64,000 bases of DNA from Apostichopus japonicus (lineage: Eukaryota > Echinodermata > Holothuroidea > Aspidochirotida > Stichopodidae), in NCBI RefSeq assembly GCF_037975245.1, contig NC_092577.1, positions 2,317,501 to 2,381,500 of the forward strand, written 5' to 3'. Position 1 is the first letter of the stretch, and each line of letters opens with the position of its first letter. Made by a program: the position numbers and the translations under genes. Below the pieces are notes generated by a model. That model ran no database searches. It was not told the DNA's origin and worked only from the letters and a program-made list of their open reading frames with translations. Positions 12,021-25,350 of this stretch are shown here, piece by piece.

Positions 12021-15000
12021 CTAACAACGTTTGACACGCTCCAGCAAATTTTGGGTTTGCCGACACAAATCTGCTAACTTACTATCATACAAGGTACTAT
12101 TTGTCACACTGCTGATACTTCTTGGCAGGTGGCTGATATTAGAGTGAAACCCTCTGGTGACTCGAGCACTGCGACGTAGTGGTTGGGTGACCTCGCTGTC
12201 ATCAGACCATGAATCAGAGTCATCACTGGTTGATTGCTTACGTCTCGTTAGGGCACCTTCAAAGCGTTGGCGGAAACCGTAATCCTCTTCACTACTAGAG
12301 TCACTGGAAGACTTCCTTTCCCGATCACACGGAGCTGGGGCAACGGGTTTGAAGACAGCAACAGGTACGTCTATCAGCTGTGGGCATGTCCGTATTTCCC
12401 GCCGGTGTACCGTTCGTTGTCCACCACTACCATCGGCTGGTTCGATGACGTACACAGAACCTTCATTGGGGCGAGAGACCACTTTAAAGACTGTGGAACC
12501 CCATTCATCCGCTATCTTGTGCATTCCACGGGGATGATTTTTCAGGTATACCCTGGTTCCAAGAGTTATTGGATGAGATTTGGCCTTCTTGTCATACTGG
12601 GTTTTACGAGCATCTGCTTCCAAAGACATCTGCTCCCCTGCTTTCTTGAACGCCATCTGTAAATTCTCGGTATGTGACGTCACCCAGTGAGCAATGGGAT
12701 CCGTGTCGTCTGAGTCAGATGGAGAATCTACACGCCCCAGCAGGTAATCCACTGGAAGGATTGGGTCCCTTCCAAACATCAAGAAGAAAGGAGACAGACT
12801 TGTGGAAGTGTGTGGTGTGGAATTATAAGCATACAGGACTTCTGGGAGATGGTCTGACCAACGGCGCTTCTTGTTTGGCGGTAGAGTCTTCAGAAGATCA
12901 TGCAGAGTTCTGTTGAACCGCTCTGCTTGGCCGTTGCCTTCAGGATGGTAGGGTGTTGTTCGGCTCTTGTTGACCACATACACTTTACATAGGCATTGTA
13001 TAAGGGACGATTCAAAGTTTCGGCCCTGGTCAGAGTGGAGTCTCTTTGGTGGTCCATACAAAAGGAACCAGTTCCGAACTAATACCTTAGCAGTTGTCTC
13101 CGCAGTCTGGTTAGATGTAGGTATAGCCTGCGTAAACTTGGAAAAGACATCGGTCATCACAAGTATGTTTTCCTTGCCCCTTGTGTCTTTCTCAATGGTG
13201 GTGAAATCTATAGCAAGAATTTCGTTTGGCCTGGTTGCCATCATACTTTTCAGTGGTTCTCTGATCTTGGGTGGCCTTTTGCACCGTGTGCACTCGTTAC
13301 ACCTTTCACAATATGAGGCTACGTCTTGAGAAAATTTTGGCCAGTAGCACCGATCTTGAATGAGTGACAATGTCCTTTTGTACCCTTGGTGTCCGCATTG
13401 GTCGTGACAGGCAAATAGCACTTCTTCTTGGAGTACTTTTGGAAGAATTAACTGTAGTTTCTTCCCATCTTCTATAGACCGATACAAGAGTCCTTCATAC
13501 TCTTGAATTTTGTCCCACTGCTTCACAAGTAGGGACATCTCACTATGTTTTACCCGTTCTTCAACTGAGGGTTTTACCTTGGTCAACCAGAAAGTGTAGA
13601 ACTTTCTAATTACTGGATCGTTCTGTTGGAAATTTCTCAGTTGGTCCTTGGTGTAGGATGGGAACACCAAAGGTGATGTCTTCACGGCATTCACTTGATT
13701 GACACTCACTTCCACATTTGGCTTGGAAATTGCCTCAATCAATTCTGCAGGAACAACTGTTAGTCCTACTCCTTGACCAAGTTCACTCAAGGTTACATCA
13801 GGCTGTGGCACATGTGGGCGTCTGGACAGGGCATCGGCTCCAGTGTTCAACCGTCCTGGTTTGTACTTGGGAGTGAAATCGAATGAAGCAAGAGCTCCTA
13901 CCCATCGTTGTGATGCTGCATCAAGTTTAGCATTATCCAAGTGAGCTAAGGGGTTATTGTCCGTGTAGACGATGAACTTGTTGCCCAGCAAGTATTCCCG
14001 AAACTTCTCGGTTACTGCCCATTTCAGACCAAGCAGTTCTAACTTGAAACTGGAATACTTCTGCATATTTCTCTCTGCACCTCGGAGAGTTCTGCTGGCA
14101 AAGGCTATGACCTTTCGTTGTCCATCTTGGCGTTGCAATAGGACAGCACCCAAACCTTGGAGTGACGCATCAATTTCAACTTCAAATGGTTGTGAGTAGT
14201 CAGCATAAGCTAACACAACCTGTCGGCACATCTTATCCTTCAGTTCTTGGAATGCAATCTGATGCTCGTTTGTCCAGAGAAACGGTGTTTCTTTCTTAGC
14301 ACGTTGATTTTGTAGGCTAGTGGACACCAGTGCATGGAGTGGCTTTGCCGTCTTGGCGAAATCTACGACAAACCGTCGGTAAAAGGAGCAAAATCCCAGA
14401 AACGATCGTAGATCCTTCACATTCTGTGGCTCAGGCCAATTCTTAACGGCTTGAACCTTGTCAGGATCTGGTCTTACTCCATCCGCAGTTACTCGATGAC
14501 CCAGATACTTCACTTCAGACTGGAAGAAGGTGCACTTCGATTGTTTTATTTTCAGGCCTTGTTGCCGGAGTCTATCGAATACTCTTTGTAAATTGACCAG
14601 ATGATCATCAAAGGACTTGGAAAACACCAGGATGTCGTCGAGGTAGCAAAGCACAGAGGTGAAGAATTGGTCATGTAGACAAGCCTGCATTAACCGTTGA
14701 AAGGTACCAGGAGCGTTTGACAGACCGAATGGCATCCGATTATATTCATACAAACCAAATGGTGTTGTAAAACTTGTCTTATGTTTATCAGCCTCTTCCA
14801 TGGCAACTTGATGATACCCTGAAAGAAGGTCGATGGTAGAAAACCACTTCGTTCCATGTAAAGCATCGATTGACTCATCTATTCTGGGAATCGGATAGGC
14901 ATCCTTAATAGTCTTCATATTAAGTTTGCGGTAGTCAACACAAAGACGAAGACTGCCGTCAGACTTGCGGACTAACACAATCGGCGATGCGTACGGACTG

Positions 15001-15953
15001 GTACTCGGCCTTATGACCCCATTATCTAGCAACTTCCGGATATGTTCCTTGACCTCTTCCCATTGTGAAGGTGGAATCCGTCGGTGAGGCTGCTTAACTG
15101 GAATGTCATCTATAGTGTTGATCTTATGTGTGACTCCTTCAGCAAAACCCAGTTGGTCATCAGAATAAGCAAATATGTCCTGATTTCTGTTGATCAAGTC
15201 AACTGCCTGCTGTCGTTGAGTTGGGGTCAAACTTGGTGATAGGGTAAAAGGTATAGCAGTCTCATGGAATGAAGGTGTTTCTGTGGTGATCTGGTTTACT
15301 TGAATTTCAGCTTTCTCCCCAGTGACAAGACCGTCTTCAACAAAGGATGGAGACTGGATAATTCCTAGAGGTGTCCTAGGTTCCAGCCAAATGTCTTCAT
15401 CGGTAAGATTCATGACTTGAAGATGAAGTCTATTTGTACCAACTGTCAGAGTTGCGCCTACAGAAACTCCCTTCGGCAGTTGGCTGACTGGTTCTATTAC
15501 CACTTCTGTTGCCGACGCATGCACAGGACAGGAGACATTAACCACCTGGACTGATCTTGCTGGTAACTTAACTTTGTTTTTCCCAGGTATCCGTGCCAAA
15601 GTAGAGACTGGCTTCGACAGCGTCGACTCATCCATTTTGTACCCAAGCATGTCAACAAGAACTTCTCCTGACATTCGGTGGATGATATTCATGCCCAGTA
15701 ACAATGGAGGGTCTTGATCATCTTCAACCACCAGAATACCACGGTTGGGTATCACTTCGCCACCAACTTCTACATCTATCTCAAAATATCCCAAGAAGGG
15801 AATCCTTGTTTGATTGACTGCCTTTAACCCAAGCCACCTTAATTCTACTAGTGACTTCCCTGCAAACAAGGTCAAGAAATGAGCCTTGGATAGAAGTGTT
15901 ACAGCTGAACCCGTATCAATAACTGCCTTAATCCGAGAGCCATTCATCAGCAC
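12021..15953 (-). CDS. pol: Gypsy pol polyprotein (PR-RT-RH-IN)
   Basis: This is a 1310-codon uninterrupted frame read from 15953 downwards; the first codon is GTG, and the frame is open further upstream to about 16025, so translation probably enters from gag. The aspartic protease motif DTG is at residues 13-15. Reverse transcriptase carries YLDD at 437-440. RNase H has an active-site-type Asp near 595. The integrase zinc-binding HHCC region starts near 850, and the catalytic triad is D916, D975 and E1011 (the last two 35 residues apart). A GPF/Y-like region and a Ser/Asp-rich tail follow, with no obvious chromodomain. All enzymatic motifs are intact, so the copy may be competent. Confidence 0.96.
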   Translation of the reverse strand: MLMNGSRIKAVIDTGSAVTLLSKAHFLTLFAGKSLVELRWLGLKAVNQTRIPFLGYFEIDVEVGGEVIPNRGILVVEDDQDPPLLLGMNIIHRMSGEVLVDMLGYKMDESTLSKPVSTLARIPGKNKVKLPARSVQVVNVSCPVHASATEVVIEPVSQLPKGVSVGATLTVGTNRLHLQVMNLTDEDIWLEPRTPLGIIQSPSFVEDGLVTGEKAEIQVNQITTETPSFHETAIPFTLSPSLTPTQRQQAVDLINRNQDIFAYSDDQLGFAEGVTHKINTIDDIPVKQPHRRIPPSQWEEVKEHIRKLLDNGVIRPSTSPYASPIVLVRKSDGSLRLCVDYRKLNMKTIKDAYPIPRIDESIDALHGTKWFSTIDLLSGYHQVAMEEADKHKTSFTTPFGLYEYNRMPFGLSNAPGTFQRLMQACLHDQFFTSVLCYLDDILVFSKSFDDHLVNLQRVFDRLRQQGLKIKQSKCTFFQSEVKYLGHRVTADGVRPDPDKVQAVKNWPEPQNVKDLRSFLGFCSFYRRFVVDFAKTAKPLHALVSTSLQNQRAKKETPFLWTNEHQIAFQELKDKMCRQVVLAYADYSQPFEVEIDASLQGLGAVLLQRQDGQRKVIAFASRTLRGAERNMQKYSSFKLELLGLKWAVTEKFREYLLGNKFIVYTDNNPLAHLDNAKLDAASQRWVGALASFDFTPKYKPGRLNTGADALSRRPHVPQPDVTLSELGQGVGLTVVPAELIEAISKPNVEVSVNQVNAVKTSPLVFPSYTKDQLRNFQQNDPVIRKFYTFWLTKVKPSVEERVKHSEMSLLVKQWDKIQEYEGLLYRSIEDGKKLQLILPKVLQEEVLFACHDQCGHQGYKRTLSLIQDRCYWPKFSQDVASYCERCNECTRCKRPPKIREPLKSMMATRPNEILAIDFTTIEKDTRGKENILVMTDVFSKFTQAIPTSNQTAETTAKVLVRNWFLLYGPPKRLHSDQGRNFESSLIQCLCKVYVVNKSRTTPYHPEGNGQAERFNRTLHDLLKTLPPNKKRRWSDHLPEVLYAYNSTPHTSTSLSPFFLMFGRDPILPVDYLLGRVDSPSDSDDTDPIAHWVTSHTENLQMAFKKAGEQMSLEADARKTQYDKKAKSHPITLGTRVYLKNHPRGMHKIADEWGSTVFKVVSRPNEGSVYVIEPADGSGGQRTVHRREIRTCPQLIDVPVAVFKPVAPAPCDRERKSSSDSSSEEDYGFRQRFEGALTRRKQSTSDDSDSWSDDSEVTQPLRRSARVTRGFHSNISHLPRSISSVTNSTLYDSKLADLCRQTQNLLERVKRC

Positions 15954-16059
15954 AGTGGTAGTAGGTCGCTCCCCAACAATAGATGAATAGAAATCTGTTG
16001 AGCCCCTTGCGTCTCTGTTACAATCTCACCCAGAACATGGCTCACTGTGCTGGATGTTT

Positions 16060-17010
16060 CTAGTTTTCCTGATGTTGAGTGACGGCAGGTGACAGAGGTG
16101 CTGGGCTGCGGCATTCCCTCGCCAAATGACCTATCTTTTGGCATCGATGGCACCTCAGATCCTTCTTCGGGATGCGGGCAGGTCGGGTGTTCTGTGCCTC
16201 CAGCTTGTCAAGTCGTGATAATATGCCTGACTGTTGGATCTGCAGGGCTTCCATCACCTCAGCCTGGCTTTTTACAGCAGTTGTCAAATCGACCAGGGCT
16301 TTCGTGATTTGAGTGGTGTCTGCCTCGACGGCACTCACAGGCTTTCGTACACGTCTTCTGGGGAGGTCACGATCCTCTTCTGCCATATCAAGGGCCCAGT
16401 CTCTCAACTTAATAAAAGACACGTCAGGATCTTGTATCAAGGCCTTCTTAATTTCACGCCGCAACACTCCGTCAAGCAGCCCATCTCGAAACTGCTCCTT
16501 GATGGCTTGTTCCGCATCAGGGGCACCAGGTACTTTCTTTAATTGGTCTGCTAGAGACATGAGCTTAAACGCAAACTCCGCAATCGTCTCTTCCTCTCGT
16601 TGAACTTTGTTGCACATTTCTCTCATTAGGGAGCCAAGGGTACGGCGGTCCCCAAATGTGTCCGACAACTTCTGAAGGATCAGGTCTGGGTCCAAGGTCA
16701 CTTCTGATGGTTGATGCCGCATTTCCTGCCTGGCTGCTCCCTCCAGGTGGGCCAATATAAAGTCTGCAGCATCGGTATCGGATAACCTTCGTACCTTCAG
16801 TGCGGCCTGGATGTCTTCCCGAAAGTTGCTCACTGATGGTCCCTCTGTACCGGAGAATGCTCTTATCTTCCTCTCCTTCTCTAACACATAGACAGTGTTC
16901 GGAGCCTCCCGTTCCACCAGTTTTTCCTCCCTCTTGGCCTTCTCATGCTCAAGACTTTCTGCAAGAGCATCCAGCTGGCGCTGCAGGTCTCTCATCGCTG
17001 ATTTAGACAT
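16060..17010 (-). CDS. gag: Gypsy gag polyprotein
   Basis: This is a 316-codon frame starting with ATG at 17010, about 50 bases after the primer site. The N-terminus is predicted coiled and highly charged. The middle has the retrotransposon gag capsid pattern, with residues such as FREDIQAALK and a conserved region around REMCNKV. A CCHC zinc knuckle (C-X2-C-X4-H-X4-C) lies at residues 287-300, near the C-terminus. The stop at 16060 lies about 35 bases before the pol frame opens, and the two are in different frames, so the way pol is expressed is unclear. Confidence 0.92.
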   Translation of the reverse strand: MSKSAMRDLQRQLDALAESLEHEKAKREEKLVEREAPNTVYVLEKERKIRAFSGTEGPSVSNFREDIQAALKVRRLSDTDAADFILAHLEGAARQEMRHQPSEVTLDPDLILQKLSDTFGDRRTLGSLMREMCNKVQREEETIAEFAFKLMSLADQLKKVPGAPDAEQAIKEQFRDGLLDGVLRREIKKALIQDPDVSFIKLRDWALDMAEEDRDLPRRRVRKPVSAVEADTTQITKALVDLTTAVKSQAEVMEALQIQQSGILSRLDKLEAQNTRPARIPKKDLRCHRCQKIGHLARECRSPAPLSPAVTQHQEN

Positions 17011-17063
17011 TTTATATCCACCGCCCTTTTATGCCGTTTTAGATTTTAAAAATAGTATTGCCT

Positions 17064-17081
17064 ATCCCACTTCTGACACCA
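17064..17081 (-). other. tRNA primer-binding site, probably tRNA-Leu
   Basis: The minus strand reads TGGTGTCAGAAGTGGGAT three bases after the 5' LTR. This is complementary to a tRNA ending in CCCACTTCTGACACCA. Animal tRNA-Leu(CAG) ends almost the same way, so a leucine tRNA is the likely primer. Confidence 0.75.
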
Positions 17082-17084
17082 AAA

Positions 17085-17487
17085 TGTAATGACATAGAGT
17101 AAGGAAGAACAAACAAAACAAATCAAATAGATTCCGTACTTCTCCGTACGTGGTGGCAACTTTATTGGGGGTTATGTTTAAGCATGGTAAGAGGGCGGTG
17201 GATAATATCTACTCTTGGAGATGAGTAAACTACTCTAACATGTTGACTGATGAACTACATCTCTCAATAAATGACGGTAATGAGAACAAAATAGGAATAT
17301 ACAATATGGCTGCCGTTGAACGTAACGCAAGGTGATTTCGTAATGAATAGAATAAAGAGAGAACGAACAGGGCTTACTGAGTGAAACCGCAAACGCTGAA
17401 CATGGAACGCCAAATAGAACAAAAGTATACTAGAGAGTACATGCACATTACGTAAATAATCGGTAGCCAAATGGGCACTACCTCACA
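17085..17487 (-). repeat. 5' LTR of the gypsy element
   Basis: The LTR is 403 bp with TG...CA ends and is indistinguishable by eye from the LTR at 11431-11833. It is followed by the second TCAA target copy. Confidence 0.93.
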
Positions 17488-17491
17488 TCAA

Positions 17492-19133
17492 GAATTGTTA
17501 ACTTTGAGAAAAGTTTGTAATTGCATCATCACATTGTCTCACAATCACAATCAAGTAGAACACAGTCGACGTTGAGTATTAACATCTTATTTTATTGCAA
17601 TACATAGTTATACTGTACAGGATAGATATAGGACGAGATGTCCAAGATTACATGTTTCCAGATGGAGAGACATGGTGAACAAGGACGAGCAGACGGCATG
17701 CTTTAACTTACATACTGATATGCAAATACACAACGTAATAACATACAGGTGCAGATTCTACAATGTTTGCACACGTGTATCTAATGCATATTCAATAACA
17801 TTACAGCCTCCATGTACGGGACATTGTTGATCGCTCTTCGACCTGGGTATCTTACAGAGCTGGAAAACATTCAATAATCGGCAAAATATAATTTAACCAA
17901 TCCCAATAAGCCTTTTACACCGTTCATTTAGAACACTGTGAAAAGGAAGAAACATTTATCAGAGGCAGTCCTATATATGCAAATACCGTATATTCACCTG
18001 CAGGAGAGATATTCCAATGGCAGGCAAGGTGACAATTGTATTGTTACGTTGAATTTCTCATCTCCATATCTTTTCCTTCATTCTATGGAACCCGACAATG
18101 GAAAACCTATTTCGTTGTCTAAACTAATAAGTTTGTTGTTGTTGTCTAAACTAAATGTGTTGCTGCTGTTTTACCATGCTGTTGCTCAAATTCACGTTGA
18201 TGTATAAAGTTCCGTTGTGTAACTTACGGCGTTGTCTAAACTTACGTCGTTGTCTAAACTTACGTTGCTTCCGTCGGCGTTAGTTCAACAACTGTTCAAC
18301 CACGTGATGTAAAACATAGGCCTTTCGTACGAAATTCAACAAACAGTCACCAGCCCAGGAGAATACATGATACGTAGGCTGCTACCACTACTACTACTAG
18401 GCCTACTACTGTTACACCTTAAGGCTTGAGCAATATTGGTACTCTAACTACTGATACTTTAAGCCTACTACTAATAGACTCAACAATGGAAAGAATTCTA
18501 AACAGTCTAGACTACCCACATATCCCAATGGTGAAATGTTAAAACAGCAGCAACAAGTTTACAAGCCTCGATTCTTCCTCTGAGTAGATCACCGTATAGG
18601 TGATGTGATGTCCGGGCACGGAGCTGAAAAGCCGACTAAAAGCTTAAGACGCAGACGAAAATCCGTAATATAAAAACACACACTAACGAAAGTCCGTAGT
18701 AAAGTGATACTACAACTTGTATTTACAGAGATATTTACACCGCTCGTCACAAAAAAACATGAAAAACAAGGAAACAAAATAACTGTAGAATGATACACTC
18801 TAAACGCTAGCGAAACACACTAAAAATACTCGAAATCATATAAACGTATACTCGTAGGTCTTAACTGGTGATATTTTGACTCGTAAATACCGTGTTGGCT
18901 TTTAGGCTTTCAACACCCGAAAACATAAAAATAACTTTTCTATGGAAGGCCAAATAAGCAGCTCTGCCACTACAGGTGATGTGTGACGTCACAGCGGAAA
19001 CCTTTCTGCAAAGCTTAACATGCCATGTCATACACTTCCCTTTGATTTATCTTTGAAACCTGAAATGTTCACTCAGCATCAACAATTCCCTGTGTTGGAA
19101 TCTCATCAAAACGCAACTTTCTGTATATATATA

Positions 19134-19186
<53 letters not shown>

Positions 19187-19800
19187 ATATATATATATAT
19201 ATCTATTTACATGTGCGTGTGTTTTACGTACCGTATATACGCTACAAACCAACTACCCTGTTATATGTCCAACTATTTACAGGTATCTCGAACACTAATA
19301 TGCGCCCCACAATGTTGTGAGAATGGCTACACGAAATAAAGAGCATCTAAGGAACAATATACACGATGGAAGATGTGATGACATTACAAAAATATAGAAC
19401 TACTCCAGATGAGTCATATGGGCCTACCAGGATTCATCAGTTCATATGACTTCATGGAAATTTATGGAAACAAAAAATTATCAAGAAATATAATATAGCT
19501 TGCAAATGAGTAGTTTAAAGCTGTTAAAAATGCTTATAAATATGTTTGTTTTGTTGCCATGTTACGGTCTCAAGTCAGACTTGAAGCATTCTATGACAAA
19601 CTATATGATTATATATATTACACATTTTTGACGAGCAGAAGAACATATTTGACCAATTATAACCAGTAGCAGCATTATTTACATAAATTAACAATACATT
19701 ATACGGTTCTAAGTGCTATGCATGAACCGAGCGTGATGTGTTACATCAGCATCAAGTGGGGGATTTACAGGCCAGAAGGTGTTAATCCCGCCCCTCCCCA
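17492..19800. other. Spacer between SINE/gypsy region and GPCR 2
   Basis: This spacer of about 2.3 kb is conserved at about 30720-33055 and 46610-48240. It includes repeated gttgtctaaactta motifs near 18110-18265. TA tracts lie near 19130-19200. Short ORFs, such as the one at 17938, lose their frame or end between units. I see no gene. Confidence 0.6.
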
Positions 19801-19803
19801 CCC

Positions 19804-19995
<192 letters not shown>

Positions 19996-20224
19996 TATAT
20001 ATGTATATATGCTCCCTCGAGGAGCCCTGCACCACCCCTTCACCCCAATAAGATGTCTATAGCAATTGGCCGGCGTAAGTGAACCAAAAAAGGGGGACTT
20101 TCTTTCTTTTTTGGTTTAGATCGTTTGATACTTAGTCTTTTTTTGGAAGAAAAAAACACAGACAAAACACGAAATGTCTTATCGTTACTGACCTAAAGTC
20201 AATCAAATAAACATGAGTCAAGGC

Positions 20225-21175
20225 TTATGGTTGTTCGTTTATCGTATTAAGTTCAATTTCGGATTCATTATTAAGTTTAAAGCTCATCAACCACAATGCA
20301 ATGGTTTTCAAACAAGGAAACGTATTTAAGAATGCCTCTCGATAGATTGAGCCAAATATGTTATAAATAACAGGATTTAAACCAGATTTGAGTAATGTAC
20401 AGATGAGTAACGCGCTGGGATAAAATTCTTGACCAAACAAAAAGAGAAAGAAAAAAGCGTCAAAGATAAACACTAGACTCACGAAGACAAAGGAATTAAT
20501 AATGACTGCTATTGTCACTTGCTGTTGCTGTCTAGCGAAATTTCTGTTTGACACATTTCCTCTGTGCAGCTCATGCCTCTTCCTTAACACAATAATAATC
20601 TTTAAATTAAGGATCCCTGTCCCAACAATGGTTACAAAATCGTAAAGAATTATAATAAAAATAGAGAGAATATCAAACAGTAATGCAGTTACCAAAATTA
20701 AAGGAAAAGCAGCGGTAGCAATGAGTATCATAACAAGTAAACGTATCTTCGGGCATGTAGTGTGTCTTATTGATTGATTTATCGGATCGCTAACAACCTT
20801 GTATCGATCCCATGACAACAATATGATCAATGTACAAGAGACGAATTGAGCTGGAAATCTAATAATTAGTGATAATACGAATAAGTCCGCATAAATACCA
20901 ACATATGTGTCACTAAGATATAATGATGCTCCTCCCAATAGTATATAAATAATCGAGGTATACATATCTATGCATGACAAAGGTATCAAGTAAATATTCA
21001 ACCGCATTTTTCTCAAAGAGGATTGTTTGACAACTGTGAACAAATATGCACCGTTAGAAAGAAAGGCGAGAATTCCTAAAACCAATGATGTTACAGCAAG
21101 GCCATTCGACTGAGTTACAAACATATCCCAAAGTGGATATGAAGCATTTGATTGTTCGTATTGAACGTATTCCAT
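20225..21175 (-). CDS. Class A-like orphan GPCR, copy 2
   Basis: A 316-residue single-exon receptor predicted to sit in the plasma membrane with seven helices. Visible landmarks are an N-glycosylation sequon at N10, the TM1 Asn at N41 (LSNG), the TM2 Asp at D70, the DRY motif at 123-125 and NPVIY at 267-271. A basic third intracellular loop (RKRHELHRG) is followed by QQQQ before TM6. The usual TM6 CWxP motif and the canonical TM3/ECL2 cysteine pair are not evident, so it is a divergent member. The family resembles lineage-specific, intronless chemosensory-type receptors, but ligand and G protein are unknown. The start ATG is conserved in copies 1 and 3. The dispersed repeats at 19911 and 21716 bracket the gene. 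Confidence 0.9.
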   Translation of the reverse strand: MEYVQYEQSNASYPLWDMFVTQSNGLAVTSLVLGILAFLSNGAYLFTVVKQSSLRKMRLNIYLIPLSCIDMYTSIIYILLGGASLYLSDTYVGIYADLFVLSLIIRFPAQFVSCTLIILLSWDRYKVVSDPINQSIRHTTCPKIRLLVMILIATAAFPLILVTALLFDILSIFIIILYDFVTIVGTGILNLKIIIVLRKRHELHRGNVSNRNFARQQQQVTIAVIINSFVFVSLVFIFDAFFFLFLFGQEFYPSALLICTLLKSGLNPVIYNIFGSIYREAFLNTFPCLKTIALWLMSFKLNNESEIELNTINEQP

Positions 21176-21493
21176 AACGCTGCAGTATATCGTTTCAATT
21201 CGTTAACTAGATATGGATCTCAGACAATAGCACAACACGGACATTCCTTGGTCCGGAGAGTAACAGAAGAAAGAACCACTGCAAAAAGAAGGGGAAAAAC
21301 TCATGTAAAAAGGAAATCCGTTCTGTCATTAAGTTTTCTTCCAGTTCCACCAAGTGATTATTGTCATATCTGCTATTAATACTGTTGATCAATTTGCCAA
21401 TGAAACTCACTCCGTGTTGATACAATTTGATGGTATACTATATCATGTTGCCGGTAAATCAATGAAATAGTGAGTACAATACAAATATCTATC
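21176..21493. other. GPCR 2 5' flank
   Basis: This flank is conserved with units 1, 3 and 4. The divergent plus-strand mini-ORF is disrupted here by the same extra G as in unit 1 and by a deletion of about 12 bp. It probably contains the GPCR promoter, but no TATA box is obvious on the minus strand. Confidence 0.5.
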
Positions 21494-21543
21494 TTTATAT
21501 ATATATAAATATATATATATATTTATATATATATTTATATTTG

Positions 21544-21575
<32 letters not shown>

Positions 21576-21715
21576 TATATGTATATGATGAGATATATAT
21601 ATGTATATATATTTATATATATATAAATATATATACATATATATATATCTATATATATATGTATATGTATATATATTTATTTATATGTATATGATGATAT
21701 ATATATATATATACA
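21494..21715. repeat. (TA)n-rich tract
   Basis: TA repeats are interspersed with tttatat and gtatatgatgag variants. The same variants occur in units 1, 3 and 4. Confidence 0.9.
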
Positions 21716-24573
<2,858 letters not shown>

Positions 24574-25040
24574 TAAGGTGACCAGACGTCCCCGATTTTC
24601 GGGGACAGTCCCCGATTACAGTGTGTTGTCCCCGATGAACAAGTGTCCCCGAAAATGTCCCCGATTCGTCAAAATGTTCAGGAATTTCGAAAATATCCCA
24701 CATTTTTAGTAAAATAATTGTAAAAACAAAATTTAGTCAAGTGTGCAGTCGCAGAACGGAACTAACCAGTATTTCAGGTGGGCCAGTGTAAAGTGCTAGA
24801 TCGATCTAGCCTAGCACTCTTTCGTAAAGTAAGTAAATTTCATCTAAGAAAAAGCTACATTTTTGACAATAAAATTGATTTTAAAAGTGCTTCAAAATAT
24901 CACCATTTTACATCAAAGCACCTTAGGCACTTCAAAATTTTCCAAAGGGGAGGGGGACACCACCTCCCCTTAGACCCCTCCCCCATATCAGTCACGCAAT
25001 AAATGTCCCTGATTCCAGTCAGGTAAATATGGTCACCTTA
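24574..25040. mobile_element. hAT-type MITE, 467 bp
   Basis: Terminal inverted repeats TAAGGTGACCA...TGGTCACCTTA are flanked by an 8-bp duplication, tgttatga, at 24566-24573 and 25041-25048. Units 1 and 3 show the empty site (ggacatgttatgagcc). Five copies of tccccga lie in the first 95 bases and look like subterminal transposase-binding repeats. There is no transposase frame. Confidence 0.92.
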
Positions 25041-25131
25041 TGTTATGAGCCTTTACATATGATAACTTAAACCTATTCGCGGAGTGTCACAACAAATGGC
25101 ACATTTCTCTTATTAAGTGTACCTTAGAACT
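25041..25131. other. Short spacer before the U2-headed repeat
   Basis: This short spacer is conserved with units 1, 3 and 4. It ends in the motif gtaccttagaac that precedes the U2-like head. Confidence 0.5.
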
Positions 25132-25328
25132 ATTCGCTTCCCGGCCTTTTGGCTAAGATCATGTGTAGTATCTGTTCCCTTTCGAGGGAAAGGTGATGCA
25201 CATAAGATGATGATCACTCAGTCACAGTCCCGATGCAAAGGGACTGGGGTTGATTGCGGATCAGTCGTTTGGTAGTTTGGTTTTCGTGCCCAGGTTCTTT
25301 CCTGTGTGACTTTTTCTTAAAAAGTACC
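25132..25328 (+). ncRNA. U2-headed repeat, unit 2
   Basis: A single copy. The U2-like head has cttcccggcc in place of cttctcggcc. The second hairpin reads ttccct-ttcg-agggaa, a six-base-pair stem with a UUCG loop. It ends 22 bases before the zinc-finger frame. Confidence 0.55.
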
Positions 25329-25350
25329 AATTAAAAAGTACCTTATATGA

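Larger units (their letters stand above)
11431..17487 (-). mobile_element. Complete Ty3/gypsy LTR retrotransposon
   Basis: A 6057-bp element on the minus strand with 403-bp LTRs that read as identical by eye, a tRNA-type primer site, gag, pol and a polypurine tract. The 4-bp target duplication TCAA lies at 11427-11430 and 17488-17491. The uninterrupted site (gtctcaagaattg) is present at about 30717 and 46609 in units 2 and 3, which proves the borders. Pol order is protease, reverse transcriptase, RNase H, integrase, as in Ty3/gypsy. No envelope gene is present. Identical LTRs imply a young insertion. Confidence 0.96.

Noticed and set aside
12267-16542. Several plus-strand ORFs across the gypsy element
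   Set aside because: All are shadows of gag and pol on the other strand.
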